Positions 22,701-35,000 of a stretch of DNA of 64,000 nt are shown here, piece by piece. The notes beneath the pieces are model-generated. The model searched no databases, had not been told where the DNA came from, and was given only the letters and a program-made list of their open reading frames with translations. Numbering within the stretch: position 1 is the stretch's first letter; each line of letters opens with the position of its first letter. The translations under genes and the position numbers were made by a program. The DNA comes from Litsea cubeba (Eukaryota; Streptophyta; Magnoliopsida; Laurales; Lauraceae), in assembly GCA_012931725.1 (NCBI GenBank), contig CM022951.1, forward strand, positions 15,561,992-15,625,991, given 5' to 3'.

Positions 22701-24011
22701 GACGTCAGCGCTGGCTCACTGCTGGTTAATGCTGAACTGGGCTTCCTGTTGAGGACGGGTTAGAACTGACCCAACTTGACCCTGGCTCAGAAACTGACCC
22801 AAATGAGTTTTATCTTCTTCCTCGTTAAGCTCTGTTTCTATAATAGAATCGTGGACACTGCAGCGCCTTGCTGCTTCTTCTCCGGCGACAGGTGAACTCT
22901 AACGGCCATGGCCTGCGTCGTCTGGCGATGACGTGTGTGGTGGTTACTAGGGTCTCGTTTCTACTTGATTTTAATTAATGGTTAGGTTACTATGTGAGAG
23001 GTGGTTAAACCTAATTGGGCAAGGATCTGGTGATGAAATTCAGTCCTTATCTTATTGGGGTCAATTGCCTTAACTAAGTATGTGGGTCCAATTTACTTGG
23101 TGTGTCAATCACACAATCATACTTGCTGAAATTTAAATCACCCAAGTTCCACTTGCAAGTAAAAGATTCGTGGGATAAAGTTTAGAAACTCTAACAGCGG
23201 GCCCACGTTAATCCTTAAACTGTGTAAGGATAACCTCTTTTGACAAAGTTTGCAATTCTGAGAGCAATTTATTTTTAGCAATTATGAGAGCAACTTGTTT
23301 GCTTAGAGCAAATCCACGCAGTTTTCTATTTTTGTGCAACTCTCCTCTTAGCAAGGTAACCTATCCAAAAGGAACTCTTATTAGTAAATCCTAAGTTAAC
23401 AAACCAACTCAAAAGTCTATCTTATCCTAATTTTGAAAAACAAATAAGAAAATTCAAAAGACACCAAGTTAATCAAAATTCTATCCAAAGTGGACTCGAA
23501 GTTATTGAAACAAATGAAAAATTCTATCTACAAAATAAAAAAAATCAAAAATTCTACATTATCCAAACAAGTGTCCAGATATGGTTAGAGTTTTCAAAAA
23601 GTTTTTAATTATAAGAAATCCAATCTTATCCAATTCAAATTTCAGATTTTAAAAGTCTAACTAATCTAAACAACTTAAGAGATAGAATTTTAAAATTTCT
23701 AACTACCTAATTTAAGAATTCAAATGTGAGCATATTAATCAAAACAACCTAGTCCTAAATGTGAGTCCTGGATCCTTACCCTAGAGGGGGGGTGAATAGG
23801 GTGAGCTACTAATTAGTGACCAATTATGACCAATTTTAACTTATTTAAATTAACTAGTCACAAGTGATGATTGACAACCAAAATGCGGAAGCTTACATAA
23901 ACACAATCACCACATAGCATGCACCATCACACAATCATTTATAGTGGTTCGGCCTCAATGCCTACATCCACTACCGGCTTGTGTTCCTCACACCCCACCG
24001 GATTTCCACTA
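22701..24011. other. Non-coding DNA between repeat arrays
   Basis: No open frame or known RNA is seen. CTAGAGGGGGGGTGAATAGGGTG (starting at about 23782) followed by GTGGTTCGGCCTCAATGCCTACATCC (about 23945) is a combination I associate with plant interspersed repeats, so 23770-24010 is probably part of a repeat family. Confidence 0.4.
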
Positions 24012-24114
24012 TGTATGCCTTTCAATAGGCTAAGCAATAACCTTTAACACTATGCTTTTCAAGGCTAAGCAATAACCTTTACATTATGCTTTTCAAGGCT
24101 AAGCAATAACCTAT
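24012..24114. repeat. About 35-bp tandem repeat, three copies
   Basis: Units of the form TATGC(C)TTTTCAA...GGCTAAGCAATAACC(T) occur at about 24012, 24051 and 24086, with small length changes between copies. Confidence 0.85.
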
Positions 24115-24962
24115 ACAACCAAATGGTTGTATCTCTCTCTTAGTAGTGTCTAAAATACACTTGATGGAGATGCATATTTAGCTCATTACAATGCCTCTTA
24201 ATAGGCGGATATGAAAGTGAAAAACTAATTCATGCAAACACTATATGAATGCAAAGATGTATGTTCAAAGTGTATGCATGATGTCCTCAATCAATTTGAA
24301 AATAAAAGCTCATAAATGTATGCCAAAGGCTTTTAAAAGTTTTAGCTCAAAACATTTATGATTGAGGAAATGCTAATCACATGTTAAAAGTAACTTGTAA
24401 AAGACATACCTATGTATTCTAAACAAGTTGTGAAAATCAAAGAACAAAACATGTGATGCATATGGATTTCAATCAAATTAACAATGAAGCTCAATGTATG
24501 CTTAAAGTATTTGAAAGTGTAAAACATACAAATATATTTGATTGAAATAAAGGGTCAAATCACATGTAATTAAAAAGACAACTTGAAAATGATATACCAA
24601 TCAATGTTTAAACAAGTTGTAAAACTTTAAAACCAAATACATGTGATTTATAAAGTTGTTGAATCCAAAACATAAGATAGATTTGAAAGTGATTTTCTTA
24701 TGATGAAAAACAACAACCAAAGATTCAACCAAGTATAGGAATCATGTTACATATGATTTCAAAGATGATTCCAAAACAAGATTCACATAGATATACCAAT
24801 TAGAGTCCTACTTGGAATGACCCTTAGTATCCCTTAGCTCATTCCCCTTTGTTTGGCCTCAAATCACCTCAAGGAGGCCCTCAAAGTTCCTCTCTTATCA
24901 ACCCTTTTTCAATGGGAATGAACCACTTTTTATACTCAAAAAGTTGAGTTCTGCGAGTGCCC
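24115..24962. other. Non-coding, repeat-like DNA
   Basis: AT-rich with many short recurring phrases (ACATGTGATTTA/C, AACAAGTTGT-A-AAA, CAAATGATTGAA) but no clean tandem unit. No gene. It appears to belong to the same repeat as the flanking segments. Confidence 0.35.
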
Positions 24963-25117
24963 GGTCGACCCCATAAAAGCCCCGGTCGACCTGGCCTCCA
25001 ACGGTCATAAAACTGACCGTTTGAAAAAGAGCTGTTGGCTCTTTCCCGGTCGACCCGCAGTGCGCTCGGTCGACCGGGTCCATGGGCTCGGTCGACCGGC
25101 CACACTGCGGGTCGACC
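24963..25117. repeat. Cluster of six GGTCGACC palindromes
   Basis: The 8-bp palindrome GGTCGACC occurs at 24963, 24984, 25048, 25068, 25090 and 25110, in a GC-rich island within AT-rich DNA. Open frames of 60-90 codons on both strands overlap it but are by-products of the GC-rich repeats. Confidence 0.85.
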
Positions 25118-25850
25118 GGGTCCCCTGGACCATTTCCCCCAAAAATGCATATTTTGCATATTTTAAAGTATTTTTCTTTGGGGACTTTTGGGCCAATAAA
25201 TCAAGCTTGAAATCATGTTTTAAATCATTGTAAGAGGTATAAAAACATGAAACATAAAAAGCCTAAAATGATTTGAAAGATTTAAAAAGCATAGGCTAGC
25301 TTGATTTAGAGAAATTCTTTTCAAAACTAAATGCATCCAAGTTTTAAAATCAAAACATGCATGAACCAAGATTTCTAAAAACAATGCATGTGAAAATCAA
25401 GATTTCAAGATTTCTAAATCAATGCTCATGTGAAAACTCAAATGATGATTTAAATGATAATGCATCCATCAAATTGCAATACACAAAATTCCTAACACTA
25501 AAAACTTTAAACTCTACCTTACCGATCCTAATCTAATCAAAACATTAGATAAACCAATCCAAAATATTTTTTTTGTGTTTTCAGTTACTGAAATTCAGAA
25601 TTAAAAAAAATTAATATAAAACAATTTTTTGGTTTTTTTATTAATTATTTATTCCAAAAATTCAATTAATTATAAAAAAATATAAAAAGAAATCAGAAAA
25701 ATTAGCAAAGTGAAATACTAACTAATATAATTGCAAATAACACTACTGATGCAAATTAGATGACCAAACAACTAATGCAACCTAAATATGAGCATGCGTA
25801 TTAATCTAATATAAAATAAATTCAGATTTTTAACAAAACTTATATTTGGC
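25118..25850. other. Non-coding DNA, internal side of the tRNA-Asp-type primer site
   Basis: AT-rich with no open frame. If the primer-binding site at 25851-25869 belongs to a minus-strand element, this is its leader, but no gag or pol follows, so the element would be truncated or non-coding. Confidence 0.35.
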
Positions 25851-25869
25851 TCCCCGGCAACGGCGCCCA
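25851..25869 (-). other. tRNA-Asp-type primer-binding site
   Basis: On the minus strand the sequence GGGCGCCGTTGCCGGGGA matches the 3' end of plant tRNA-Asp(GTC) over 17 bases, with one extra G near the CCA side. This primer is used by Athila-type and some other plant LTR elements. The flanking minus-strand sequence (a TCGACC-type block followed by ...CTCACA) resembles the end of such an LTR. Confidence 0.7.
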
Positions 25870-25876
25870 AAATTGA

Positions 25877-27848
25877 TGTGAGATTAAATTTAATATTTTA
25901 AAAAATTACTGCAAGTGCACAGCTATCTTTTTGAGATAATGGCAATTATAGGTCGATCCCACAAGGAGCACTACTGAGTTAAAATTTAAAATCTGATTTT
26001 TTTAAATCAAAGATTAATGAATAATTGAGATCCAAGAAAAACTAGAAAAATCCAAAAACTCAAACTAATCAAATATATAGAACAGATCAGAGCATCCAAA
26101 TCCACTGAGCAAGATAATTAATCCATCCATGTAATTATTCTACTATTTGTCTCAAAATAACTCAGATCAAAAACAAATTTAATGTTTCGGATCCGTAGGA
26201 TTTGTCTTTTGCAAAAATCGATTTTTAATAGAAAGAATAAGGTCATAACCAAGACCTCCTTCACTTCATAAAAGAATGAAAAATCATAAGCATGACTCAT
26301 CAAATTAAACATAAACTATCAAAGGATCTCAACTCAAAGCATAATCTATCAAAATAAGTATAAATCATCAAACTATTTTCATTAGAAATCAAAATAGAGG
26401 CTGCCTAAGGTATGAAGATCGATCTATTATTCTAATAGAGCATGCATTTAAAAGAGACAAGAAAGTAATAGAAAAATCACATATATTAAATTAAAGATCT
26501 ACTTAGCTTCATATGTGTGCTCCAATCCAGAAATCTAGCCAGCCATTGAAAAGAACTGCATAAGTAATTTCATTAATAGCATCTCATTGTACAATGGTCT
26601 CTCAGAAATCTCTCTTCTAAAAATCCTAATTACTGGAACAGGGCTTCAAAATACCCAAAAATAATTCTTAAATTCTATCAATTAGGAAAAGAAAAAAAAA
26701 TGAGAGAGAATAATGGTGGACGTCCAAGGGAGGGAGTGTCTCCTGTATGCTTCCTTTTGGTTCCTATTATAACTCCAGTTATCTTACAAATACATTGAAT
26801 CTAGACACTTTCTCTGCAAATTGATTTATCTTCATTGATAAGGTATATCTTTTATCTTATTTGAATTTGAATGAGGTGAAAGCTTCTAGAAACCTCTGGA
26901 TGGCTTGGCTAATTTTCAGATAGGGTCCCACAAGGGTTGTGCAGCAATTGATTATCAACAATGTGGGTTTAATTGCAATCCCGTCTAAAAATGAATATGA
27001 AAATCTCCATGCCCATAACTTTGTCAATTTAGCTCTGATTTGCACATTCTTAGGTCCACGGATGTCTACTTTGAATAAGCTTTCCAACGGTAGGTAAATC
27101 TCATCGATTTGACGGTCGGATTGAAAGTTATAGCCATATGAAGCTGAGTTATGCTGAGAAAAATGGGATTAACTTTTGAAATTTGATTTGCAATTGATTC
27201 TTTTTGCACAACTTTCATTTTAGAAAGGAGATGAGATGTGGATGATTCAAACTCTTGTTCTTTTGTTCCAATCAAAATTGTACTCTTTCAATTATCGATT
27301 AATAATTTCAAATCTGCAACTACTGCGGACCCTGCCATGTAGGACATTTCATCTGCTTGAATAGTGGGCCCTATGAGAAGTCTTCTATTGTAGTTAGGAC
27401 TCTTCAACTGACATGATGAGTGGACCCCTCCTTTGATTGATTTTCACATGGCTTGTGTGTGGGGTCCACATGGTGAGTTCTTCTTTTCAAACTTCAATTC
27501 AGCAATGCAGGGCCCATGATGACTATGTGTGCTTGAAAGTGGGTTCCATGACAGAGGCCTGCAATTCTCATTTTCTGCACATTCTAATTCAACACATCAA
27601 ATACTGAATAGCCCATATTGAAGTGGGAACCATCCGGACAAAGTCCTACTCCAACTGGGACTCTTCAAAGAAAATTTGTAAAATATTCTAAATTAATGCA
27701 GAAAATGTATGAAAAATATGAAAATTTAAGTTTCTAGGTGAAAATGCATGAAATGATGGAATTAGATGAAGAATGATGTAATCCACCTAATTAAACCCCT
27801 AATTCATTATAAAATGATGCGCAAATGTGCAAATTCATGAACTCAACA
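25877..27848 (-). mobile_element. Candidate 2-kb LTR next to the tRNA-Asp primer site
   Basis: On the minus strand the segment would start TGTTGAGTTC (27848) and end CTCACA (25877), about 7 bp from the primer site. It has no open frame of interest. No second copy lies in the window, so it may be a 5' LTR whose element was deleted or replaced on the left. The boundary at 27848 is a guess from the TG...CA ends only. Confidence 0.35.
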
Positions 27849-30517
27849 CACCTCGTGACTCCAACGTCCAATAGCCCTAGAAACTCCTCGTGACTCAGTC
27901 TCGTCAATCTCTGTCGGCGCAGGATTGCCTAAGCCCTAAGAAAATCCTAGTCTCTCTTTGGAAGGCGGTATCATTAAGAATGTTTGTGTGGGCATGTTGG
28001 GGTTGGGGTTTAAGACACCCCCACCGCCGGAAACCACCCACATCAGCATCTTATTTTTTCGGCTGGACCCCACATTGCCGAGGACAACAGTGCATAGAAA
28101 TAACAAAGGGATGGTGGTGTTTGTGCATAGAAATATCAGAGGGAGAATACAAGATTTGAAATTTGAAATTTGAAATTTTTTTGCCTAAAACGGTTGAAAG
28201 GGCAAATCAGTCACGATCATGCGAACATAGGGACCTCTGGCTGCAAAATATCTAGCTGCGTGGACCAGAGCCCTTAAATAGAAATTGTGTGGACCAAAGC
28301 ATCTATACATTGTACTTCAGGGAACTATCGCTAATTTACTATATTTAAATTCATAATCACTGTATGGGAGTTTTGGACGATCGGCACTCTTGCTTCTTAA
28401 TTACAGGTATATCTTTAAATGCAAATCATCATTCATCATTCTCTTGCCTTGAGATAACACCTTGATGAGGGGGCCGAACATGAAACTCTTTTGAATTACT
28501 CATATCATCCTATGCAACTTTATTCCTTCCCCATATGCCAAATGTCTTTTTTTTTTAACATTTATGTTAGTCTTGCTACTATCACTATCTTGTCTTCCAT
28601 CATTTCAAAGTTTCAACTGACTTTTTTAATTTTCTTTCTTTTAATGGGGTCCACTTTGAAGCATATAAGGCCTTACTAGAATGTCAGGTAGTGGGTCTTA
28701 TCTTTTTCGTTCCAAAGCATTCTAAAAACTTTCACATAAGTTTTTCATTTTCATTTAGATTTTTTTTATTGAAGTCTGATTATTTATAAACACCATGAGC
28801 TTTGATTTGAAAATAAGAAATATATTGTAAAATTCTTATTTTTTATAATAATATATTTTAAACTTTAACTTAAGCCTTTTGAGTAACCTCACTATTAAAG
28901 TAAAGTGAGGTGAAGCATCCATTTGATAGACATGAAAAGATGATGACTTTATAGCAAAAGTATAAAAATTAAAAATCTCATCTTTTTTTTTTTTCAAAAA
29001 GCAACATTCTCAAGCCACTGATCAAAATCTTTCAACTTTCTACAAAAAAAATAGTTAAAAAGATTCATTATCCAGCCACTAAAAATAGAAGGCCTTTACA
29101 ATATAATTAGATACCCTCGTATTTTATCTTCTCTTGATTTGAGACGACACCTCACTTCACTCTACAAAAAAACGTTGGCAAACAGAAGGTTAGAGAGAAA
29201 CCTTTTTTTATAATTGGACTACACTACCTCCCTATACTATATCATGAGAAACCCTTTTTATAGCAGGATGTATCTTATATAAGACACTTGCTGTTGCCGT
29301 CCAGAATTTCTCTTATGTCTTAACATGACCTCCACTCCCCACTAACAAATAGGATTTGCATGCCTTAAAAAACATGGAGTAGTCATTTTCTGTCTCTCCA
29401 TATCAGAAATTCTTAATCAGCAATCTGTCTCTCCATGGTAAGTGTCGAATGAAAATCCTAACGTGCATGGGTCATTAAGGTTCTTACATTTTTGTCTCTC
29501 CATGGGCATACCAGCTAAGGAAATTCATGCCCAGGATCTTTCTTATATTAGGCAACAAAGTGGCTGTGTCATATCATCTTTAAATCACCCTTGGATTGCC
29601 ATTTTATTGTGTATATTAACTCTCATTACGCCACAACAAAGATATAAAAAGAAATAAAAAATCTAGATACTGGCCCCACTCAATATCATTGTCAAACATA
29701 GAGTCCAAAACCATTTTCACAAAAATTGTTCTTTGAAAATTATCATATGAGACTATAACAAATTGTGTAATGACTGTAAAAACTAATATATCGTAAATTG
29801 GAATTAATTAAATTTATTATTTTAGTCAGTTTAATTTATTTGTAAAATTCTATAAATAACATAGTTTGCTTTATTTTAAATTTTTTTAATAATTCCTTTT
29901 AAGGGCTTCCATTTTAAAAAGCAATTACTTTCATTATCAGGGCATAGGCCTGCTTGGCTAGCAGTGTAAATGATGTGATTCTGCTACTCTAACCAAGCAT
30001 GGATTTGATGATTCTTCTTTAAAAAGAAAAAAAACCCTCATTGAAGATAACATCTTTCAAGGGGAATCAAGGAATCCTCTAATTTAGACTTTAGGGATCC
30101 TCTCCCATTACAAAAATGTGTTTTGAATAGAAGTTTTTGAAAAAAACCCAAAAAACTTTTATATTAGTTTTTTTAAGAGAACAGTTTTTTAGTAAACCCT
30201 TTTTTTTTTTTTTTGAAAAAAGGGCCAAGAGTTTAATACTGCTTGAAAAATTTACCTCATCTAAATTGTTCATGATCAGGCCTAGTGTGGCAGGCAAAAT
30301 CCAAATCTCATATGGTTGAAATTAAAAATAAAAAGAAAAAGGCCTGTACCACATGAGACCCTAACAAGAGAGGTTCCCCTATTGGACCCAGGTGTGGATC
30401 CAAGCACAACCCTAAGTGCGACCGCACCTGTTAAACCAAATTGTATTTTAAAAAATTCAATAAAAATTATAGGTACACCCTCAACATCCACATGAGAAAC
30501 CATGGTTTGCTTTCAAA
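27849..30517. other. Intergenic DNA with no recognised gene
   Basis: Short frames up to 89 codons occur (for example 27890-28159) but show no family resemblance or coding bias. T runs occur near 28546 and 28982 and an A/T hairpin-like stretch near 30130-30215. I see nothing I can assign. Confidence 0.4.
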
Positions 30518-30526
30518 AACTAAATA

Positions 30527-31520
30527 GAGTGCTGCTATTGGAACACCAAGATTTTCTTTTCAAACACAAGGAATTTGATTTTTTTTAATTACATTTTTAC
30601 CCCTTTATGAAATGACCAAAATATCCATTGCCCCTCTTTTCACACACAAGCTCATCTTCTTCCCTCCCACCCATCTCACTCTCCACTTTCCAGAAAAACT
30701 CCAAAGGCAACTCATCTTTCTCCATTTTATGCTCTTTGGGCAACCAATCTTCCTCCATCTCCTTCATCTTTCATTCTTCTTGTACTTTATCTTTTTTCAT
30801 TCTATAACTAAAGGATTTCAAGTGCAATGAAGGAAGAAAACAATAATCAAATGGTGCCTTTCAATCAGTTTTATGCCTCTTTTTTTAAAAAATTTTCTCG
30901 CCTGGAACGAGTTGCAGGTTCCGATATGTTCGGTCTTTCAGGACCGAACATATTGCATATGTTCGGAAGTACAGGACCGAACAAAAGGCATTTGTTCGGT
31001 CCTGTACTTCCGAACATATGCAATATGTTCGGTCCTGAAAGACCGAACAGAGTCGCGATTTCTAATACCCTTGCGACGATGGATAAAACGCACCCAAATG
31101 CATGAAAAAACACTAACATTATTTTTAAAAACTTACATTGAATGAGAATCTATCCCCAGAACAAGTTTCCATGAAAAAAAAGATAATCTAAGTTGGAAAA
31201 AATGGTAAAGAAGAGATGGGAAAGAAGAATAAATGGTGAAGGAAAAAGGGAATGCCAGAGGATTGTGGAGATGGTGGAGCGGACTGATACGCCGGAGGAA
31301 TGCCGGAGGAACGCCGGAGAAAGGGAAGAAAGGGATGAGGATGTGTGTGGGAAGAAAGAGATGAGGATGTGTGTGGGAAGAAAGAGGGAAATGGAGGGAT
31401 GAGTAGTTTAGAAAATTTTATTGTGTGTGAAAAGATCTAATGTATTTTTTAAATTATAAGAATATGTGTAGAAAGAATTTGTATTTAAAAGAAAAATTTG
31501 GTGTTCCAATAGCAGCACTC
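30527..31520. mobile_element. Non-autonomous Mutator-like element with 9-bp TSD
   Basis: The 994-bp element is flanked by the 9-bp duplication aactaaata (30518-30526 and 31521-31529), the length typical of Mutator-like transposons. Its ends are inverted repeats beginning GAGTGCTGCTATTGGAACAC; weaker inverted similarity continues about 150 bp inwards (CTTTTCACACACAA...). No transposase is encoded, so it depends on one supplied elsewhere. Open frames inside are low-complexity. A perfect hairpin occupies the centre. Confidence 0.85.
30927..31049. repeat. Perfect 123-bp palindrome with four nested TGTTCGG...CCGAACA units
   Basis: Two 59-bp arms are exact reverse complements around a 5-nt loop (AGGCA). 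Each arm holds two 24-bp units of the form TGTTCGG-x(10)-CCGAACA, themselves inverted repeats, separated by TATTGCATA. The structure could form a cruciform or an RNA hairpin from either strand. Confidence 0.95.
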
Positions 31521-31529
31521 AACTAAATA

Positions 31530-31912
31530 ACCCGTTCAAAGTTCGCACCTGTCAAACCAAAATATTGGGTCCGCCAGTAACTGGACCCACATTAAAAACC
31601 ACTGCCTCCGTATCTCCATGCATTAAAAGATAAAATGATGAGGATCAGACAAAAGTCAGAGAGAGATAGATTCATTCATATAACCTGCTGCATGACAGTT
31701 GTCGCATTGAAATGTTTCCAGAAGCAGACAAAACGAAAAGAAAGGCGATGTTCATCCACTCTAAAAGGGACTGTTTCTTTTCTTGGATTCCTGACAGGGA
31801 TGCCTCCTACAAACTTCGATTTTCCTTGGCGTGAAGCTCGTGGGAACGTTAGCAGAAAACAGAGCTCGCTCGCTCAAGATTTGGCAAGGAAGCTTCAGAA
31901 GAAAATTCGGAT
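31530..31912 (+). promoter_or_regulatory. Upstream region and 5' UTR of the MOSC gene
   Basis: Between the Mutator-like element (with its 9-bp target duplication) and the start codon there are 383 bp. No convincing TATA box is seen. An upstream overlapping frame (31635-32096) runs through exon 1 in another frame and looks accidental. The promoter is inferred only from position. Confidence 0.35.
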
Positions 31913-32051
31913 ATGGCGTTCTCTTTTTTTAGCTCAATCTTCGGCGGCGGCAATCCAACTGAACCCAGTGCCACAGTCTCCTCAATCTTCATCTACCCCA
32001 TCAAATCATGCCGCGGAATCTCTGTTTCTCAAGCTTGTATCACTTCTACTG
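31913..32051 (+). CDS. MOSC gene exon 1
   Basis: It encodes the start Met, a short hydrophobic/glycine N terminus and the SSIFIYPIKSCRGISVSQA block that opens the N-terminal MOSC domain. It ends after the first base of a Gly codon at a GTAAAA donor. The hydrophobic start could be a membrane or organelle targeting element; that is inference. Confidence 0.9.
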
Positions 32052-35000
32052 GTAAAAACAGAAAAAAAGCTCAATCACCCACTTCTCAGATTCTAATGCC
32101 ATTGGTCCTTTTTTTAATCGTTTTGGCATCCATTTGTGTTTGTATCAGTGACCAATTAGTTGTTGTTCATGGGTTTAGTAGCTGCTGCTTTTTTTTTTTT
32201 TGTCTTGGACTTGGATCAGGTGTTGCAGTTAAAATGTTGGTTTTTGGAATTTGTGTTGGTTTTGTGGGTTTTTGTTTTTGTATCTAAATAGTATTGTATT
32301 GGGTGTTTCCCTATTGGGGTTAAGTTGATATAGTTGCACTGATCATATGACATGGTTTGAGAACTTCTTTAGAAAAATGTATTATTTGTTTATATATTTT
32401 GCTATTCTACATGTTAACCCATAATCCATTTTGTGAATGTGATCAATACTTGGTTATTTTGTTTTTGTCTTGAATCTCAATCCTGTTTACTGTGCTCAAT
32501 CCTTTGATGTTTGTAAGTAAAATTTGTTTCTTGACTTTTGTTTTGTCTACAGTCATTGAATTAAGTGTTCTCCTTTCTGTCTTCCATAAATATAGCTAAG
32601 ACTGAAACTCGATCAAAACCAATGTTGCCAATGTGATTTTTTTTTTCAAGGACTTTGATCACATAATACTCCAATAGTATTGTTGTGTTGTAGCTGGGCA
32701 TGCTTGTGCTTAAATGGATTACCGGATTTGGTGATTTTCAAACTTTATTGGACGAGCCCAATATCAATGTTCCAATAGGCTTTGTATGTATGCTTTGCTA
32801 TGGATATAAGTAGGAAGAAAATTTGTGGTTTCAAATGAATTAAAGTAATGAGTACCTTGGTCTTCCACTTGTAAATTCGTAGATAATCATCTTGTAAAAT
32901 CACACTTCGACTATGGGTTTATAGCTAGATAATCTGAAGTTGCCTTAGGATGCTTAACGCTGTTTTGCTGAAATAAATGTTTATGCTAATGGACTTTGTG
33001 GAGTCTGGGCGCCCTTTCCATGATGACCAATTTTATTACAGTTTTGTTACAAAAATGATACGGTTAGGCTGTTATAACTACTTGGAGAGATTTATTCTAA
33101 TCTATTATTGTTACAACCACTTCACAACAATCAAGGGTCATTTGACCCAATAGTTTCCCAAGTCCATTTTGCCCATGATGTCCTGGGTGACTTAAGTATT
33201 GATGATGCTGGGAATCAACCAGTAGCAATTTGTTCTTGGAAAAATTGATAAAAATTGATGCCGGTCTTGAGGTAGGGCTGTTATGAAAATATCAGCTAGC
33301 TGGAGGTTTGATGGCACATTAGGAAGAATGATGACTTTGGATGTACACACGTCCAATAACTTGAGGAAATACCTTTTGGATGATCACGCATGCATCCAAT
33401 ACAAGTAGGACTGATTTCCCATGAAAAACACTAATCCAAACTATTGAAGAAACTTCAACTAATCAGTGACCACTGACCTAATCTGAAACAAAACTAGAAA
33501 CTATGGTGGGATCTACCATCTAAACTTGGAGAAGTCTGATACTGGGTTCGTTGTGGAGGAGATGATCACATCAATCAAAACCTTAGTGTTATGTGGACAA
33601 GATCTTGTTAAGATATCTCTAATAAGATGGATTGAAAAGGAGGAGACTAGATCTAGCAAATTGGACAACTTGCATTCACATTAGTGTGTGAAGGACCAGA
33701 TTTGATCCTATGATGAGTAGTTCAGATATAGCAGATGAGATTACTGTTGGTAGGCAATCAGATCTGAAAATCTGTTAGAGATATTCCTTGGAAAAACAGT
33801 TTAGTTGCTATTGTCCGCCAAAAAACTAATTTGATCCTTACATGACAAGTTCTGGAAATCTGCCTGAAAGGTTTCTGCTGCCACCAACACAAATCACAGC
33901 AAGAATGTAGAAATTTCTATTTAGATGTAACTCAGGTATTGGACTGGACACACAACCTGGAAAACCAAGCTTTGATACCAAGTTGAAATCTTAGGGCTAC
34001 ATCTTGATTGAACTCCCTTGATCTATATTATTGGTGAAAAACCGTTAGCTATTAATATAATACAATCAAACAAGTGAACCCCAACTTGGAAACCTAATCA
34101 ACCATACAAGGAAACCTAATCTTATAATGCTAAAGGAAACAATAATTACACCATAATACTAGCCTAATATTGTAGAAGTGATAAAGCCCACAAGGCCCAT
34201 CAGGCCCAATAAGACATTCTAAAATGTGGTCATTAGATAATGTGAAGTCAATAGACCGTGTGTAAATACCATATTAGGAGATTTTTTTTTTTTTTTGTAT
34301 TCTTTGTAATCCTTGATTATAGCCGGTAACTGGCAAGTTTGTATTATTAATACACAATCGATCCCTCAATAGAGGGTACATCAATTCTCTCCAAACTCTC
34401 TATTCATTTGCTCTTCCTATGCGTTATCAAATATAACTTAAATTTAAGCTAATCTTAATTTAGTATTCTCTTGTAATTACAAATTAACCCATTAGCCAAA
34501 AATTACAAGTAAACCCCAAAAGTTTCTCAGCAAAAATGAAATGTGATGTTGCACTTGTAGCTAAGAATAAGATGACTACTGTCCCTACTCTTATTGCTTT
34601 TGCAGCCACTTCGACATGGCCCATTCTTCCAATGGATTTCAAAAATTTAGTACCGGTAATCTTGAGGAGACTGTTTATATGCATCCACCTAAAGACCTTG
34701 ATATCTCAAAATTCCTCTGTCTGTCAACTTCACTGATCTCTTTATGGACTCAAACAAGCCCCTCTTGTTTGGTTTGAGAAATTTCACAATACTCCCATCA
34801 ATTCTAAGTTCAAGCACAATCATTTCTCCTTCGTTGGAAGACATCTAAAGGTATTACCATTCTTTTAGTGTATGTTGGCGACATCCTGATCTTTGGTAAT
34901 TATTTTATTGGAATTCAACAGCTTCAACAAATACTATGGTCATATTTTCGTATGTAGAATCTTATTAGTCCAGTGACCTATTTTCTTGGGCTTGAGGTCA

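Noticed and set aside
24881..25233. Frames rich in GRP/DRA motifs around the GGTCGACC cluster
   Set aside because: Overlapping frames on both strands with the same composition; explained by the palindrome cluster.
30612..31402. Possible genes inside the Mutator-like element (Pack-MULE-type cargo)
   Set aside because: The frames are low-complexity or read through the palindrome; no similarity to a host gene is visible.
31635..32096. 153-codon frame overlapping MOSC exon 1
   Set aside because: It is in another frame to the conserved MOSC exon, crosses the exon 1 donor, and has no recognisable domain.
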